DNA of 64,000 nucleotides, taken from NCBI RefSeq assembly GCF_003244875.1, contig NZ_LXXZ01000033.1:62001-126000 (forward strand), given 5' to 3'. Both the position numbers and the translations under genes were made by a program. Shown piece by piece: positions 28,897 through 35,810 of the stretch (within the stretch, counting starts at the first letter, position 1; every line of letters starts with the position of its first letter). The DNA comes from Stenotrophomonas sepilia. GTDB lineage: Bacteria > Pseudomonadota > Gammaproteobacteria > Xanthomonadales > Xanthomonadaceae. The notes under the pieces were generated by a model, which was not told the DNA's origin, searched no databases, and was given only the letters and a program-made list of their open reading frames with translations.

Positions 28897-29277
28897 ATGA
28901 CAGTGTTGCAGGACCTGAGGGTGCTGGTGGTCGAGAACGACGAAATGAGCGCGGCCCTGCTGCAGATGCAGCTGGTGCATGCCGGTGCGGTCGTGGTTGG
29001 CCTCGCAGCGAGTGTGTCCGAGGCCCTGCGGCTGCTGGAGCAGAGCACTCCTGACGTGGCCCTGCTGGATTACCGCCTGGCCCGCAACGAGACTAGTGAG
29101 CCGGTGGCTGCAGCGCTTTCGGCGCGCGGCATTCCGTTCGTGCTGGCCACCGGGATGCTGGCCGAGCAGCTGCCGGCGCCGATGTTGGCCGGCCTGCTGC
29201 TGGTCAAGCCGTACCTGTCGGCTGATCTGTCACGCGCGCTGGCGCGTGCGGTGGGTCGCTCCAGCGTCAAGGCCTGA
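28897..29277 (+). CDS. Single-domain response regulator
   Basis: A 126-residue receiver domain with no output domain. The phosphoacceptor Asp58 lies in VALLDYRLA, the acidic pair Glu13/Asp15 in VVENDE, Thr85 in LATG and Lys104 in LLVKPYLS. Such lone CheY/CpdR-like proteins act by protein-protein interaction or as phosphate sinks. No histidine kinase is adjacent, so its partner is unknown; the nearby decayed GGDEF gene is not cotranscribed. An intrinsic terminator follows. Confidence 0.9.
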   Translation: MTVLQDLRVLVVENDEMSAALLQMQLVHAGAVVVGLAASVSEALRLLEQSTPDVALLDYRLARNETSEPVAAALSARGIPFVLATGMLAEQLPAPMLAGLLLVKPYLSADLSRALARAVGRSSVKA

Positions 29278-29362
29278 GCCGTCCGCCACGGAGCAGCAGG
29301 GGGATACTGCCGACGGCTGAATGCTCGCGTCTGCGAAGTTCGGCGGCAACCCCTGATCCAGG

Positions 29363-29385
29363 AACCCCGCCCAGGCGGGGTTTTT
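29363..29385 (+). terminator. Intrinsic terminator after the response regulator gene
   Basis: AACCCCGCC and GGCGGGGTT are separated by CA and followed by TTTC, 85 bases after the receiver gene. It also separates the convergent SRAP gene and could act in both directions. Confidence 0.85.
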
Positions 29386-29401
29386 CAATTGCGTCCGGCG
29401 C

Positions 29402-30358
29402 TCAGCCCGCTTCCTCGTACACGTAACGGATCTCCTCGCGGTCATCGAGGATGCGGTACTGGCGCGCCAGGTCATCCGGTTCGGGGTTGAGCCAGGCGTC
29501 GAGGTGTTCCTTGCGGATCGGCACTACCCCGCGGTCATGCCCGGCAGCGGCGACGTCGCTGGGCGGTGCGTCGGTGATCGTGGCAAACGACAGCAGGCGG
29601 CCTTCCGGTCCTTCCCATTCTGCCCAGAGGCAGGCCAGCAGCAGGTCGCGGGGCGGATCGGGACGGAATTCGAGCACCACGTCCTGTTCCTTTTCGTCGG
29701 CACCGAGGGTGCGGCCGGCGATGGCGTGGCGGGGCACGTGCTCGTAGAACGCCTGTACCACCACCACGCCGTGGCGCAGTCCGAACGCACCCCGCCAGTA
29801 ACCTTCCAGGCTGTCGCGCCGCGCATTGTAGGTGCCGGGGTAAAGCACGTCGTTGCGCGCCGGCTTGTCCGGCAGCCGGCACTGGTAGCGCATCGGCTTG
29901 ATCACGCGCTGGCCGTTCTCGCTGACCATCACCGGTGCGTAGGTGCCGGGGAAAATGCGGTTGTCACGCGGCAGCAGCTGCACCCGATGCAGGTCTTCCA
30001 GCCGGGCCTGTGCGCGCTCGATGCGGTTGCCGGCCACGCGAAGGTCGTTGCGCGCTTTCTGCGTGGGCCGAGTGGCCAGCGTGGCATGGGCAATATCGCG
30101 TCGTTCGCATTGCCGGGCCAGTTCGGCCTCCAGGGCCTGTTGCTCCTGCGCATGCCATTGCTGGATCTTCGCCACGATGTCCCGGCCCTGTTCGGTACGC
30201 GCACCGGCGAATCCGTCATCCATCGCCTTCGGGGTCTTCGGCCGTTTCTTGCCCGGATCGTGTGCGTACAGTTCGGCGAACTCCTCCAGTGACAGGATGG
30301 CGCCGAACTCGCGTACCAGCTTGGCGTAGTCAGCGCGGATCAAGGCGGAATAGCACAT
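29402..30358 (-). CDS. SOS response-associated peptidase (SRAP/YedK family)
   Basis: Protects abasic sites in single-stranded DNA by forming a thiazolidine crosslink through its N-terminal cysteine. After Met removal Cys2 (MCYS) is the catalytic residue; Asn178 (TYNARRDS), Glu206 (AFYEH) and His274 (GHDRG) complete the active centre. The protein is 318 residues, about 100 longer than E. coli YedK, because of a charged helical insertion at about residues 35-130 (KKRPKTPKAMDD, HAQEQQALEAELARQ, HATLATRPTQKA). The insertion has no motif I recognise. The frame continues upstream, but ATG 30358 gives the required MCYS. Confidence 0.88.
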   Translation of the reverse strand: MCYSALIRADYAKLVREFGAILSLEEFAELYAHDPGKKRPKTPKAMDDGFAGARTEQGRDIVAKIQQWHAQEQQALEAELARQCERRDIAHATLATRPTQKARNDLRVAGNRIERAQARLEDLHRVQLLPRDNRIFPGTYAPVMVSENGQRVIKPMRYQCRLPDKPARNDVLYPGTYNARRDSLEGYWRGAFGLRHGVVVVQAFYEHVPRHAIAGRTLGADEKEQDVVLEFRPDPPRDLLLACLWAEWEGPEGRLLSFATITDAPPSDVAAAGHDRGVVPIRKEHLDAWLNPEPDDLARQYRILDDREEIRYVYEEAG

Positions 30359-30434
30359 GGGACTCTGGGGGCCTGGGTCGCAGCGGCTGCGACGTGGATG
30401 CGGCAGGATAGCCCGACCCATCCGGAGATGCCGC

Positions 30435-30851
30435 ATGAATGGTTCCATCACCTGCCAGTTCCGCGAAGCCGTACCCACGGTCGAGGACTACTGCCAGTTG
30501 CGCGTGCTCGCAGGCCTCAGCGCCAAGTCCCGCGAAGCAGCCGCCCGCGCGCTGCCCAATACGTTGTTCGGCGTATGTGCCTACCAGGGCGCTGAACTGG
30601 TGGCGATGGGCCGTATCGTCGGCGATGGCGGCTGCCACCTGCAGGTCTGTGATATCGCGGTGCTGCCGCGATTGCAGGGGCAGGGCCTGGGCAAGGAGGT
30701 GATGCGGCGGCTGGACGGCTGGATGCAGGCCAACCTGCCGCCGTCGGCGTACGTCAGCCTGCTGGCCGATGGCGAGGCGCATCGGTTGTATGCGCAGTTT
30801 GGTTTCGCACCGACTGCGCCGGCATCGATCGGGATGTATCGGCGGTTCTGA
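30435..30851 (+). CDS. GNAT family N-acetyltransferase
   Basis: A 138-residue GNAT enzyme. The acetyl-CoA loop is QGQGLGKEVM at about residue 80, preceded by VCDIAVLPRL and followed by SLLADGEAHRLYAQFGF. The N-terminal VPTVEDYCQLR is a typical start. ATG 30435 is preferred. Substrate unknown; similar proteins acetylate polyamines, amino acids or unknown targets. It is divergent from the SRAP gene with 76 bases between starts. Confidence 0.88.
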   Translation: MNGSITCQFREAVPTVEDYCQLRVLAGLSAKSREAAARALPNTLFGVCAYQGAELVAMGRIVGDGGCHLQVCDIAVLPRLQGQGLGKEVMRRLDGWMQANLPPSAYVSLLADGEAHRLYAQFGFAPTAPASIGMYRRF

Positions 30852-30913
30852 GCCATGGGCGGGGTGAAGCCATCCACGGACAGGGAGGTTTGATGGCAGA
30901 TCGCGGGCAAAGA

Positions 30914-30939
30914 AAAACCCCGGCCGAAGCCGGGGTTTT
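30914..30939 (-). terminator. Terminator of the first Ala-Glu tRNA unit
   Basis: An 11-bp stem (AAAACCCCGGC / GCCGGGGTTTT) with a CGAA loop lies 7 bases after the tRNA-Glu 3' end; on the minus strand the T-run is TTTTTCTTT. Confidence 0.9.
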
Positions 30940-30946
30940 CAAGAAT

Positions 30947-31022
30947 TGGCGTCCCCACGGGGATTCGAACCCCGGTCGCCACCGTGAAAGGGTGATGTCC
31001 TAGGCCTCTAGACGATGGGGAC
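30947..31022 (-). tRNA. tRNA-Glu (TTC), copy 1
   Basis: 76 bases including encoded CCA. Acceptor GTCCCCA, anticodon loop CTTTCAC with anticodon TTC, and T-arm GGGGTTCGAATCCCC. Cotranscribed with the tRNA-Ala upstream. Confidence 0.95.
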
Positions 31023-31069
31023 GCACGAAAACTTCAAGTTGTAGATCCTTCGACGGCCTAATGTCGAAG

Positions 31070-31145
31070 TGGTGGAGCCAAGCGGGATCGAACCGCTGAC
31101 CTCCTGCATGCCATGCAGGCGCTCTCCCAGCTGAGCTATGGCCCC
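31070..31145 (-). tRNA. tRNA-Ala (GGC), copy 1
   Basis: 76 bases with encoded CCA. Acceptor GGGGCCA/TGGCTCC, anticodon stem CCTGC/GCAGG and loop ATGGCAT, giving GGC. About 47 bases before tRNA-Glu copy 1. Confidence 0.95.
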
Positions 31146-31189
31146 ATGAAACTCCGGATATCTGCCGGGAGCAGAGTCCGTTTTGAAAC

Positions 31190-31265
31190 TGGCGTCCCCA
31201 CGGGGATTCGAACCCCGGTCGCCACCGTGAAAGGGTGATGTCCTAGGCCTCTAGACGATGGGGAC
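31190..31265 (-). tRNA. tRNA-Glu (TTC), copy 2
   Basis: Identical core to copy 1, 76 bases including CCA. It is followed by about 44 bases and then tRNA-Ala copy 1, with no terminator between them. Confidence 0.95.
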
Positions 31266-31314
31266 GCACGAAAAACTTCAAGTTGTAGAACTTTCGACGG
31301 CCTAATGTCGAAAG

Positions 31315-31390
31315 TGGTGGAGCCAAGCGGGATCGAACCGCTGACCTCCTGCATGCCATGCAGGCGCTCTCCCAGCTGAGCTATGGCCCC
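31315..31390 (-). tRNA. tRNA-Ala (GGC), copy 2
   Basis: 76 bases with CCA; acceptor and anticodon loop as in copy 1. The spacer to tRNA-Glu copy 2 resembles that of unit 1, so the two units look like a recent duplication. A TATAAT -10 element is at 31408-31413 on the minus strand. Confidence 0.95.
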
Positions 31391-31530
31391 GTGTTACCGA
31401 GCCGCCTATTATACCTGCGTGTTCACGTTTGTGGAAGCTTTTTTCGAACTTTTTTCGTCCCGGTTCAACCTTTGCCACCAAGGGCAGGGGAACCGCAACG
31501 CCACAACCTGAATGCCGGTAGGCGGTGAAC

Positions 31531-31557
31531 AAAAAAGACCCGGTTATCGGCCGGGTC
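31531..31557 (-). terminator. Terminator of the third Ala-Glu tRNA unit
   Basis: GACCCGG and CCGGGTC arms (31537-31543 and 31551-31557); on the minus strand the T-run TTTTTT lies at 31531-31536. It lies 18 bases after the Glu copy 3 3' end. Confidence 0.88.
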
Positions 31558-31575
31558 CTCGTTGTTCGTGATGAG

Positions 31576-31651
31576 TGGCGTCCCCACGGGGATTCGAACC
31601 CCGGTCGCCACCGTGAAAGGGTGATGTCCTAGGCCTCTAGACGATGGGGAC
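31576..31651 (-). tRNA. tRNA-Glu (TTC), copy 3
   Basis: 76 bases with CCA, same sequence as copies 1 and 2. A terminator follows it. Confidence 0.95.
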
Positions 31652-31705
31652 GCAATTCTCATCAATGTTCTTTAGCGACCTTTCGACGGCCTAATGCCGA
31701 AAGAT

Positions 31706-31781
31706 TGGTGGAGCCAAGCGGGATCGAACCGCTGACCTCCTGCATGCCATGCAGGCGCTCTCCCAGCTGAGCTATGGCCCC
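31706..31781 (-). tRNA. tRNA-Ala (GGC), copy 3
   Basis: 76 bases with CCA. Its promoter on the minus strand has TTGCCA (31823-31828), a 17-base spacer and TATTAT (31800-31805). The three Ala-Glu units together have three copies of each tRNA. Confidence 0.95.
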
Positions 31782-31799
31782 ACGTCGCTGAGGAGCGAA

Positions 31800-31828
31800 A
31801 TAATAGCCTTGCCCCAGAGGGTTGGCAA
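31800..31828 (-). promoter_or_regulatory. Promoter of the tRNA-Ala/Glu unit 3
   Basis: A near-consensus sigma-70 promoter on the minus strand: -35 TTGCCA at 31823-31828, spacer of 17 bases, -10 TATTAT at 31800-31805, upstream of tRNA-Ala copy 3. Confidence 0.75.
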
Positions 31829-31884
31829 GCATTTGTTGCACTTTTCTTCACGCGCGTTGCGAAGGGAATGACGATCACACGTAC

Positions 31885-32283
31885 TCAGTCGGCGCCGTCG
31901 GTCAGCGCCGCCAGGATTGGGCACTGATCCAGGGTGCCGTGGCCGGGGCAGGCGTCGACCAGCTGCGAGAGCGCGCTGTGCATGCGTTGCAGTTCAGCCA
32001 TGCGCTGCGCGATGTCCTGCAGTCGGGCTTGCGCCGCGTTGCGCACGCTGCCCATGTCCTGCGGATGGCCATCACTGAGTGCCAGCAGTTCGGCGATTTG
32101 TTCCAGGCTGAAGCCCAGCGTCTTGGCGCGGCGGATGAAGCGCAGCCGGCGCAGGTCCTGCTCACCGAAGATGCGATAGCCCCCGGCCGAGCGTGCCGCG
32201 GTGGGCAGCAACTGCTGGCGCTCGTAGTAGCGCACGGTATCGATCGGTACGCCGGCCTGGCGCGCCAGTTGACCAATGTTCAT
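31885..32283 (-). CDS. MerR family regulator of the metal-responsive type
   Basis: A DNA-binding regulator of 132 residues. The N-terminal winged helix (MNIGQLARQAGVPIDTVRYYERQQLLP) is followed by GYRIFGEQDLRRLRFIRRAK and a coiled coil. The C-terminal loop has Cys112 and Cys121 (ACPGHGTLDQCPIL), as in the heavy-metal regulators CueR, ZntR and CadR. The position homologous to ZntR Cys79 is Ser79, which in CueR goes with Cu(I)/Ag(I). So monovalent metals are the likely ligand, but this is inference. No metal exporter is adjacent. Confidence 0.86.
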   Translation of the reverse strand: MNIGQLARQAGVPIDTVRYYERQQLLPTAARSAGGYRIFGEQDLRRLRFIRRAKTLGFSLEQIAELLALSDGHPQDMGSVRNAAQARLQDIAQRMAELQRMHSALSQLVDACPGHGTLDQCPILAALTDGAD

Positions 32284-32469
32284 GGCGGATTCCTGCGGAT
32301 GCTGCCGGTCATTCTGAAGCCTGGAGTAAGGTCCAGGGTCAAGCTCCCGTCGCTGACGGCGCATTCAGCGCACTTTGCAACTTTCTTCATAGCCCCGCCG
32401 TCGTGGCAGTTCCTACCCTGCGCCTGAACCGGCCGCTGGATGGCCTGCAACGAACCGAGGAGATGCTCT

Positions 32470-33537
32470 GTGGAAGGATTCAGGAACGAGGGATTCGTAG
32501 AGGTCGCGGTGGTCGAGTACCCGGGAGGGGACCCGTCGGCGGCCTCGGTGCTGACCGAAATGGCACACGTCGCCAACCGGCTTGCCCAGCAGCAGCGTCG
32601 CCCGTTCAAGCGTGTCCTGGTGACCCGCTGGGTCGTGCCAGCCAGCCAGACCGGCGTGCATCGCATTGCCGGCGCGGAGATGCTCGAGGCGGACATTCCC
32701 GCCGTGATCGCCGTGCCTGGCCAGATCAGTCAAGGCGTCTGCCTGCGCGCCGATGAGGTCCTGCTGGATTGGCTGCGCGCGCATTACGATGGCGGCAGTC
32801 TGCTGGCAGCTGCCAGCGATGGTGTCAGCATGCTGGCACGCGCGGGTCTGCTTGCCGGCCGCACCGTCAGTGGGCCGGACCTCGGGCGTCATCCGGGCCT
32901 GCAGGGACCGTCGGCCAGCTGGGTGCCCAGTGAGCGTGCGCTGGTCGACGACGGTGACCTGCTGACGGTGGCCGGTTCCCAGGCCTGGCGCTTCCTCGCC
33001 CTGCGCCTGCTGTACCGGCTGCACGGTCAGGGCGTGGCGAGCTCCGTGGCGCAGCAGCTGGGGATCACGGTGCCAGCGGCGATCCAGCAGGATCTGGAGC
33101 GTTTCAGTGCCAACTTCGCCCACGGCGATCGCGACGTACTGAAGGCGCAACGCTGGCTGCATACCACCGCTGCGCGTGGGGCCACGCTCGGAGCGATCTG
33201 CGAGGTTTCCGGACTGGAACCGCGGACTCTGCAGCGGCGCTTCCTGAAGGCCACCGGCCTGCGTCCGATCGAGTATTGCCAGCGGTTGCGTATCGCCAAG
33301 GCGCAGACATTGCTGCAGCAGGGGGCGGGTATCGATGAAGTGGCCTGGGGCGTGGGCTATGCAGACCAGAGCGCATTCCGCCGCCTGTTCCTGCGCATTG
33401 TCGGAATGACGCCGGCCAATTATCGCCGGCAGGTCAACAACAATCGGCGCGAACGACCGCTGTTGTCGTCGGTGGCGGGCAGCCTGCGCGGGCTGCAACC
33501 GGCGCCTGGCATGCAGATGCCGCGCAGCGCGGCCTGA
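32470..33537 (+). CDS. GlxA-like AraC family regulator
   Basis: Transcriptional activator with an N-terminal DJ-1/PfpI-like ligand domain (about residues 10-180) and a C-terminal AraC double helix-turn-helix (about 215-330), ending ATLGAICEVSGLEPRTLQRRFLKATGLRPIEYCQRLRI and DEVAWGVGYADQSAFRRLF. Such GlxA family proteins sense carnitine, glycine betaine or arginine derivatives; the ligand here is not known. The PfpI-type segment DGGSLLAAASDGVSMLARAGLLAGR lacks the Cys nucleophile. GTG 32470 has GAGGAG eight bases upstream and is preferred over ATG 32440. It is convergent with nothing; dsb-like genes follow. Confidence 0.85.
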   Translation: MEGFRNEGFVEVAVVEYPGGDPSAASVLTEMAHVANRLAQQQRRPFKRVLVTRWVVPASQTGVHRIAGAEMLEADIPAVIAVPGQISQGVCLRADEVLLDWLRAHYDGGSLLAAASDGVSMLARAGLLAGRTVSGPDLGRHPGLQGPSASWVPSERALVDDGDLLTVAGSQAWRFLALRLLYRLHGQGVASSVAQQLGITVPAAIQQDLERFSANFAHGDRDVLKAQRWLHTTAARGATLGAICEVSGLEPRTLQRRFLKATGLRPIEYCQRLRIAKAQTLLQQGAGIDEVAWGVGYADQSAFRRLFLRIVGMTPANYRRQVNNNRRERPLLSSVAGSLRGLQPAPGMQMPRSAA

Positions 33538-33619
33538 AGCCTGCGGTGGGCGTCGCACTTGCAACCTGGGCGCGACGCTTTGACCATGCAGGCAACGAGA
33601 TGATGTGACAGGTGGGTTG

Positions 33620-34423
33620 ATGTCGAGTGTTGGACCGGTGCCGATGCCGGTGGTGCTGATCCTGATGTGCGTGCTTATGGCCATGGCGGTGGCCCACCTG
33701 TGGCCGCGGCCGAAGGACGGGATGGCAGTGCCTTCCGCGGCCAGCCTGGTCCTGGACATGTTGCTGATCGGCCTGCTGTGTGGACGCATCAGCTTCGTGG
33801 CCTTGAACTTCGCGCTCTACCGTGAGGCCCCCTGGAGCATCCTGCAGATCGCCGACGGTGGGTATCACCTTGCCGTCGTGCTGGTTGCGGGCCTGGCGTG
33901 GGGCACCTGGCGGCTGCGGCTGTGGCGCGCGTTGCGTGCGCCGGTGCTGGCGGGAGCCCTGGTGGGCGTGGTGCTGTGGGCGGCGGGCAGCCACCTGCTG
34001 GCAACATGGCAGGAGCAGCGGATGCCGCTGCCGGCGGTCCAGGTGGCCGATCTGCAGGGGCGCAGGATCGACCTGCAGCAGTTCCGTGGCAAACCGGTGG
34101 TGCTGAATCTCTGGGCCAGCTGGTGTGGTCCCTGCCGTCGCGAGATGCCGGTACTGGCATCCGCACAGCGGACCCACACTGACGTGCAGTTCGTGTTCCT
34201 CAACCAGGGAGAAACTCTGGACGAAGTGAAGGGTTTCATCGCATCCGAACAGCTCCGGCTGGGCAATGTATTGCTGGACGATACCGCCTCGGCGTCAACC
34301 GTGCTGGGTGTACAGGCCTATCCGTCGACGCTGTTCTTCGACGCCGAAGGCCGCCTGCGTGAACTGCACCTTGGCGAACTGACGGCGGCGGGTCTTGAAC
34401 ACAAACTGCGCCGGCTGCGGTAG
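33620..34423 (+). CDS. Membrane-anchored thioredoxin-like TlpA protein
   Basis: Thiol-disulphide oxidoreductase at the inner membrane. The C-terminal domain (about 140-267) has the active site WCGPC (Cys169, Cys172) in the TlpA/ResA context KPVVLNLWASWCGPCRREMP, with the cis-Pro at YPSTLFF. The N-terminal half has three to four hydrophobic helices (residues 8-28, 40-62, 80-125) and GRISFVALNFALYREAPWSI followed by ADGGYHL, which recalls Lgt (prolipoprotein diacylglyceryl transferase). ATG 33620 and GTG 33605 are both possible starts. Cotranscription with the DsbG-like gene 30 bases downstream suggests periplasmic disulphide handling. Confidence 0.82.
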   Translation: MSSVGPVPMPVVLILMCVLMAMAVAHLWPRPKDGMAVPSAASLVLDMLLIGLLCGRISFVALNFALYREAPWSILQIADGGYHLAVVLVAGLAWGTWRLRLWRALRAPVLAGALVGVVLWAAGSHLLATWQEQRMPLPAVQVADLQGRRIDLQQFRGKPVVLNLWASWCGPCRREMPVLASAQRTHTDVQFVFLNQGETLDEVKGFIASEQLRLGNVLLDDTASASTVLGVQAYPSTLFFDAEGRLRELHLGELTAAGLEHKLRRLR

Positions 34424-34453
34424 CCTGCGCGGGCATCTCACTACGGAGTTCCC

Positions 34454-35296
34454 ATGTTGTCGACTTCCCTGCGCATCGCTTCGGCGGTGCTGTTGCTGCC
34501 GGTCATGCTGGCATTGGCCGCCTGCAGTCAGGCCCAGACCCCGCCAGGCAAGGCAACGGCAGCGCCGGCAGCGAGCGCTCAGGCCCCAGCGGCCAAGGGC
34601 GAGCGCCCCGCAGTGCTGAAAGGCATCGAGAAGCACGGTTTTGAAGTCGTTGCCGAGTTCGATGCACCGGGTGGCCTGCGTGGATTCGCTGGCGTGGTGG
34701 GTGGGCAGCAACCGGCCGCAGCCTATGTCACCGCCGACGGCAAGCATGTGCTGGTAGGCAGCCTGTTCGATGCCGAGGGCAACGACGTGGCCGCCGAGGC
34801 GGTGGAGAAGCTGGTTTCAGCACCGATGTCGGCCAGGATGTGGACCAAGCTGGAGGCCAGTGCCTGGGTGCGTGACGGCAAGGCCGATGCGCCGCGCGTG
34901 GTCTATACCTTCAGTGATGCCAACTGCCCGTACTGCCACAAGTTCTGGGAAGCAGCGCGTCCGTGGGTCGACGCCGGCAAGGTGCAGTTGCGCCACATCA
35001 TGGTCGGCGTGATTCGTGAGGACAGCCCGGCCAAGGCTGCGGCCATCCTGTCTGCGCGTGACCCGAGTGCGGCCTTGCTGGAAAACGAACACCAGTTCGA
35101 CCGTGGTGGAATCAAGGCCCTGCCGAGCATCAGCCGCGAGATCGCCGGCAAGCTCGATGCCAACCAGGTGCTGATGATTGAAATGGGCTTCCAGGGCACG
35201 CCGGGCATCCTGTTCCAGGATGCACAGGGCCAGGTGCAGCGTCGCGCCGGCCTGCCACAGGGCGCTGACCTGCAGACGGTGCTGGGCCCGCGCTGA
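34454..35296 (+). CDS. dsbG: DsbG-like thiol-disulphide isomerase, lipoprotein
   Basis: Periplasmic disulphide-bond isomerase or sulphenic-acid reductase. The 280-residue product has a lipoprotein signal (LALAAC, Cys24), a linker (30-50), the dimerisation domain (about 50-115) and a thioredoxin domain with CPYC at 158-161 in the DANCPYCHKFW context; the cis-Pro segment is FQGTPGIL. Unlike E. coli DsbG this is a predicted lipoprotein, so it would be membrane-tethered. It follows the TlpA-like gene by 30 bases. A strong terminator hairpin follows it. Confidence 0.88.
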   Translation: MLSTSLRIASAVLLLPVMLALAACSQAQTPPGKATAAPAASAQAPAAKGERPAVLKGIEKHGFEVVAEFDAPGGLRGFAGVVGGQQPAAAYVTADGKHVLVGSLFDAEGNDVAAEAVEKLVSAPMSARMWTKLEASAWVRDGKADAPRVVYTFSDANCPYCHKFWEAARPWVDAGKVQLRHIMVGVIREDSPAKAAAILSARDPSAALLENEHQFDRGGIKALPSISREIAGKLDANQVLMIEMGFQGTPGILFQDAQGQVQRRAGLPQGADLQTVLGPR

Positions 35297-35323
35297 CCGG
35301 CACCCACGCCGTGATGCGACACC

Positions 35324-35360
35324 ACAGGCCCACATGGCAGCATGCGGGCCTGTTGCTTTT
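35324..35360 (+). terminator. Terminator after dsbG
   Basis: A 13-bp stem (ACAGGCCCACATG / CATGCGGGCCTGT, one G-T pair) with a GCAG loop is followed by TGCTTTT. It ends the tlpA-dsbG transcription unit. Confidence 0.88.
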
Positions 35361-35810
35361 CGTCACCTGTGCGGGTGATGCAGGCTGCGCACCTCCTGTT
35401 CGTCGTCACGTCTGAATCGTGACTGACATCAAGCATCGCGCCTTGATTCCAATCAAGGCCAAAAACGACAGGCGGATTAGCCTGTGACGCATGGAATACA
35501 GCGTCAACGCGCCAGGGATGCCGCGCCTGACACGCCCTGAACCGGGGCAGTCGGCACAGCCATTCACGACGTTCTCACTCCTTGGTTGTTACCCAGACTG
35601 CTGCGGTCGCCACCTCTCCGCCAGTGCGGCCCTGATGGCGTCGATATCGGTACGGGCGGGGCAGTGTCATCGTCCTGTTGCCTGCCACGCGCAGGCTGGC
35701 CGGTGTCGTCGACGCAGTACCCGCATTTCCAGCAACGGCAACGCAACGTCGGAGCTGCGCCTGCGCGCGCGCCGTCAGTGCGCTGCGAATGTTCGTCCAG
35801 GGAGGATGCA
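35354..35810. promoter_or_regulatory. Leader and FNR-box promoter region of the porin-adiC-adiA operon
   Basis: Perfect FNR/Anr site TTGAT-TCCA-ATCAA at 35443-35456. A weak -10-like TTAGCCT is at about 35477-35482, so transcription could start near 35490 with the box at about -41, the class II activator position. The leader to ATG 35811 would be about 320 bases. It contains an open frame of 112 codons (35491-35829, plus) without a family match; I do not call it a gene. Confidence 0.62.

Noticed and set aside
30947-31781. tRNA genes as integration site of a genomic island
   Set aside because: No integrase, direct repeat of the tRNA end or change of gene content next to them.
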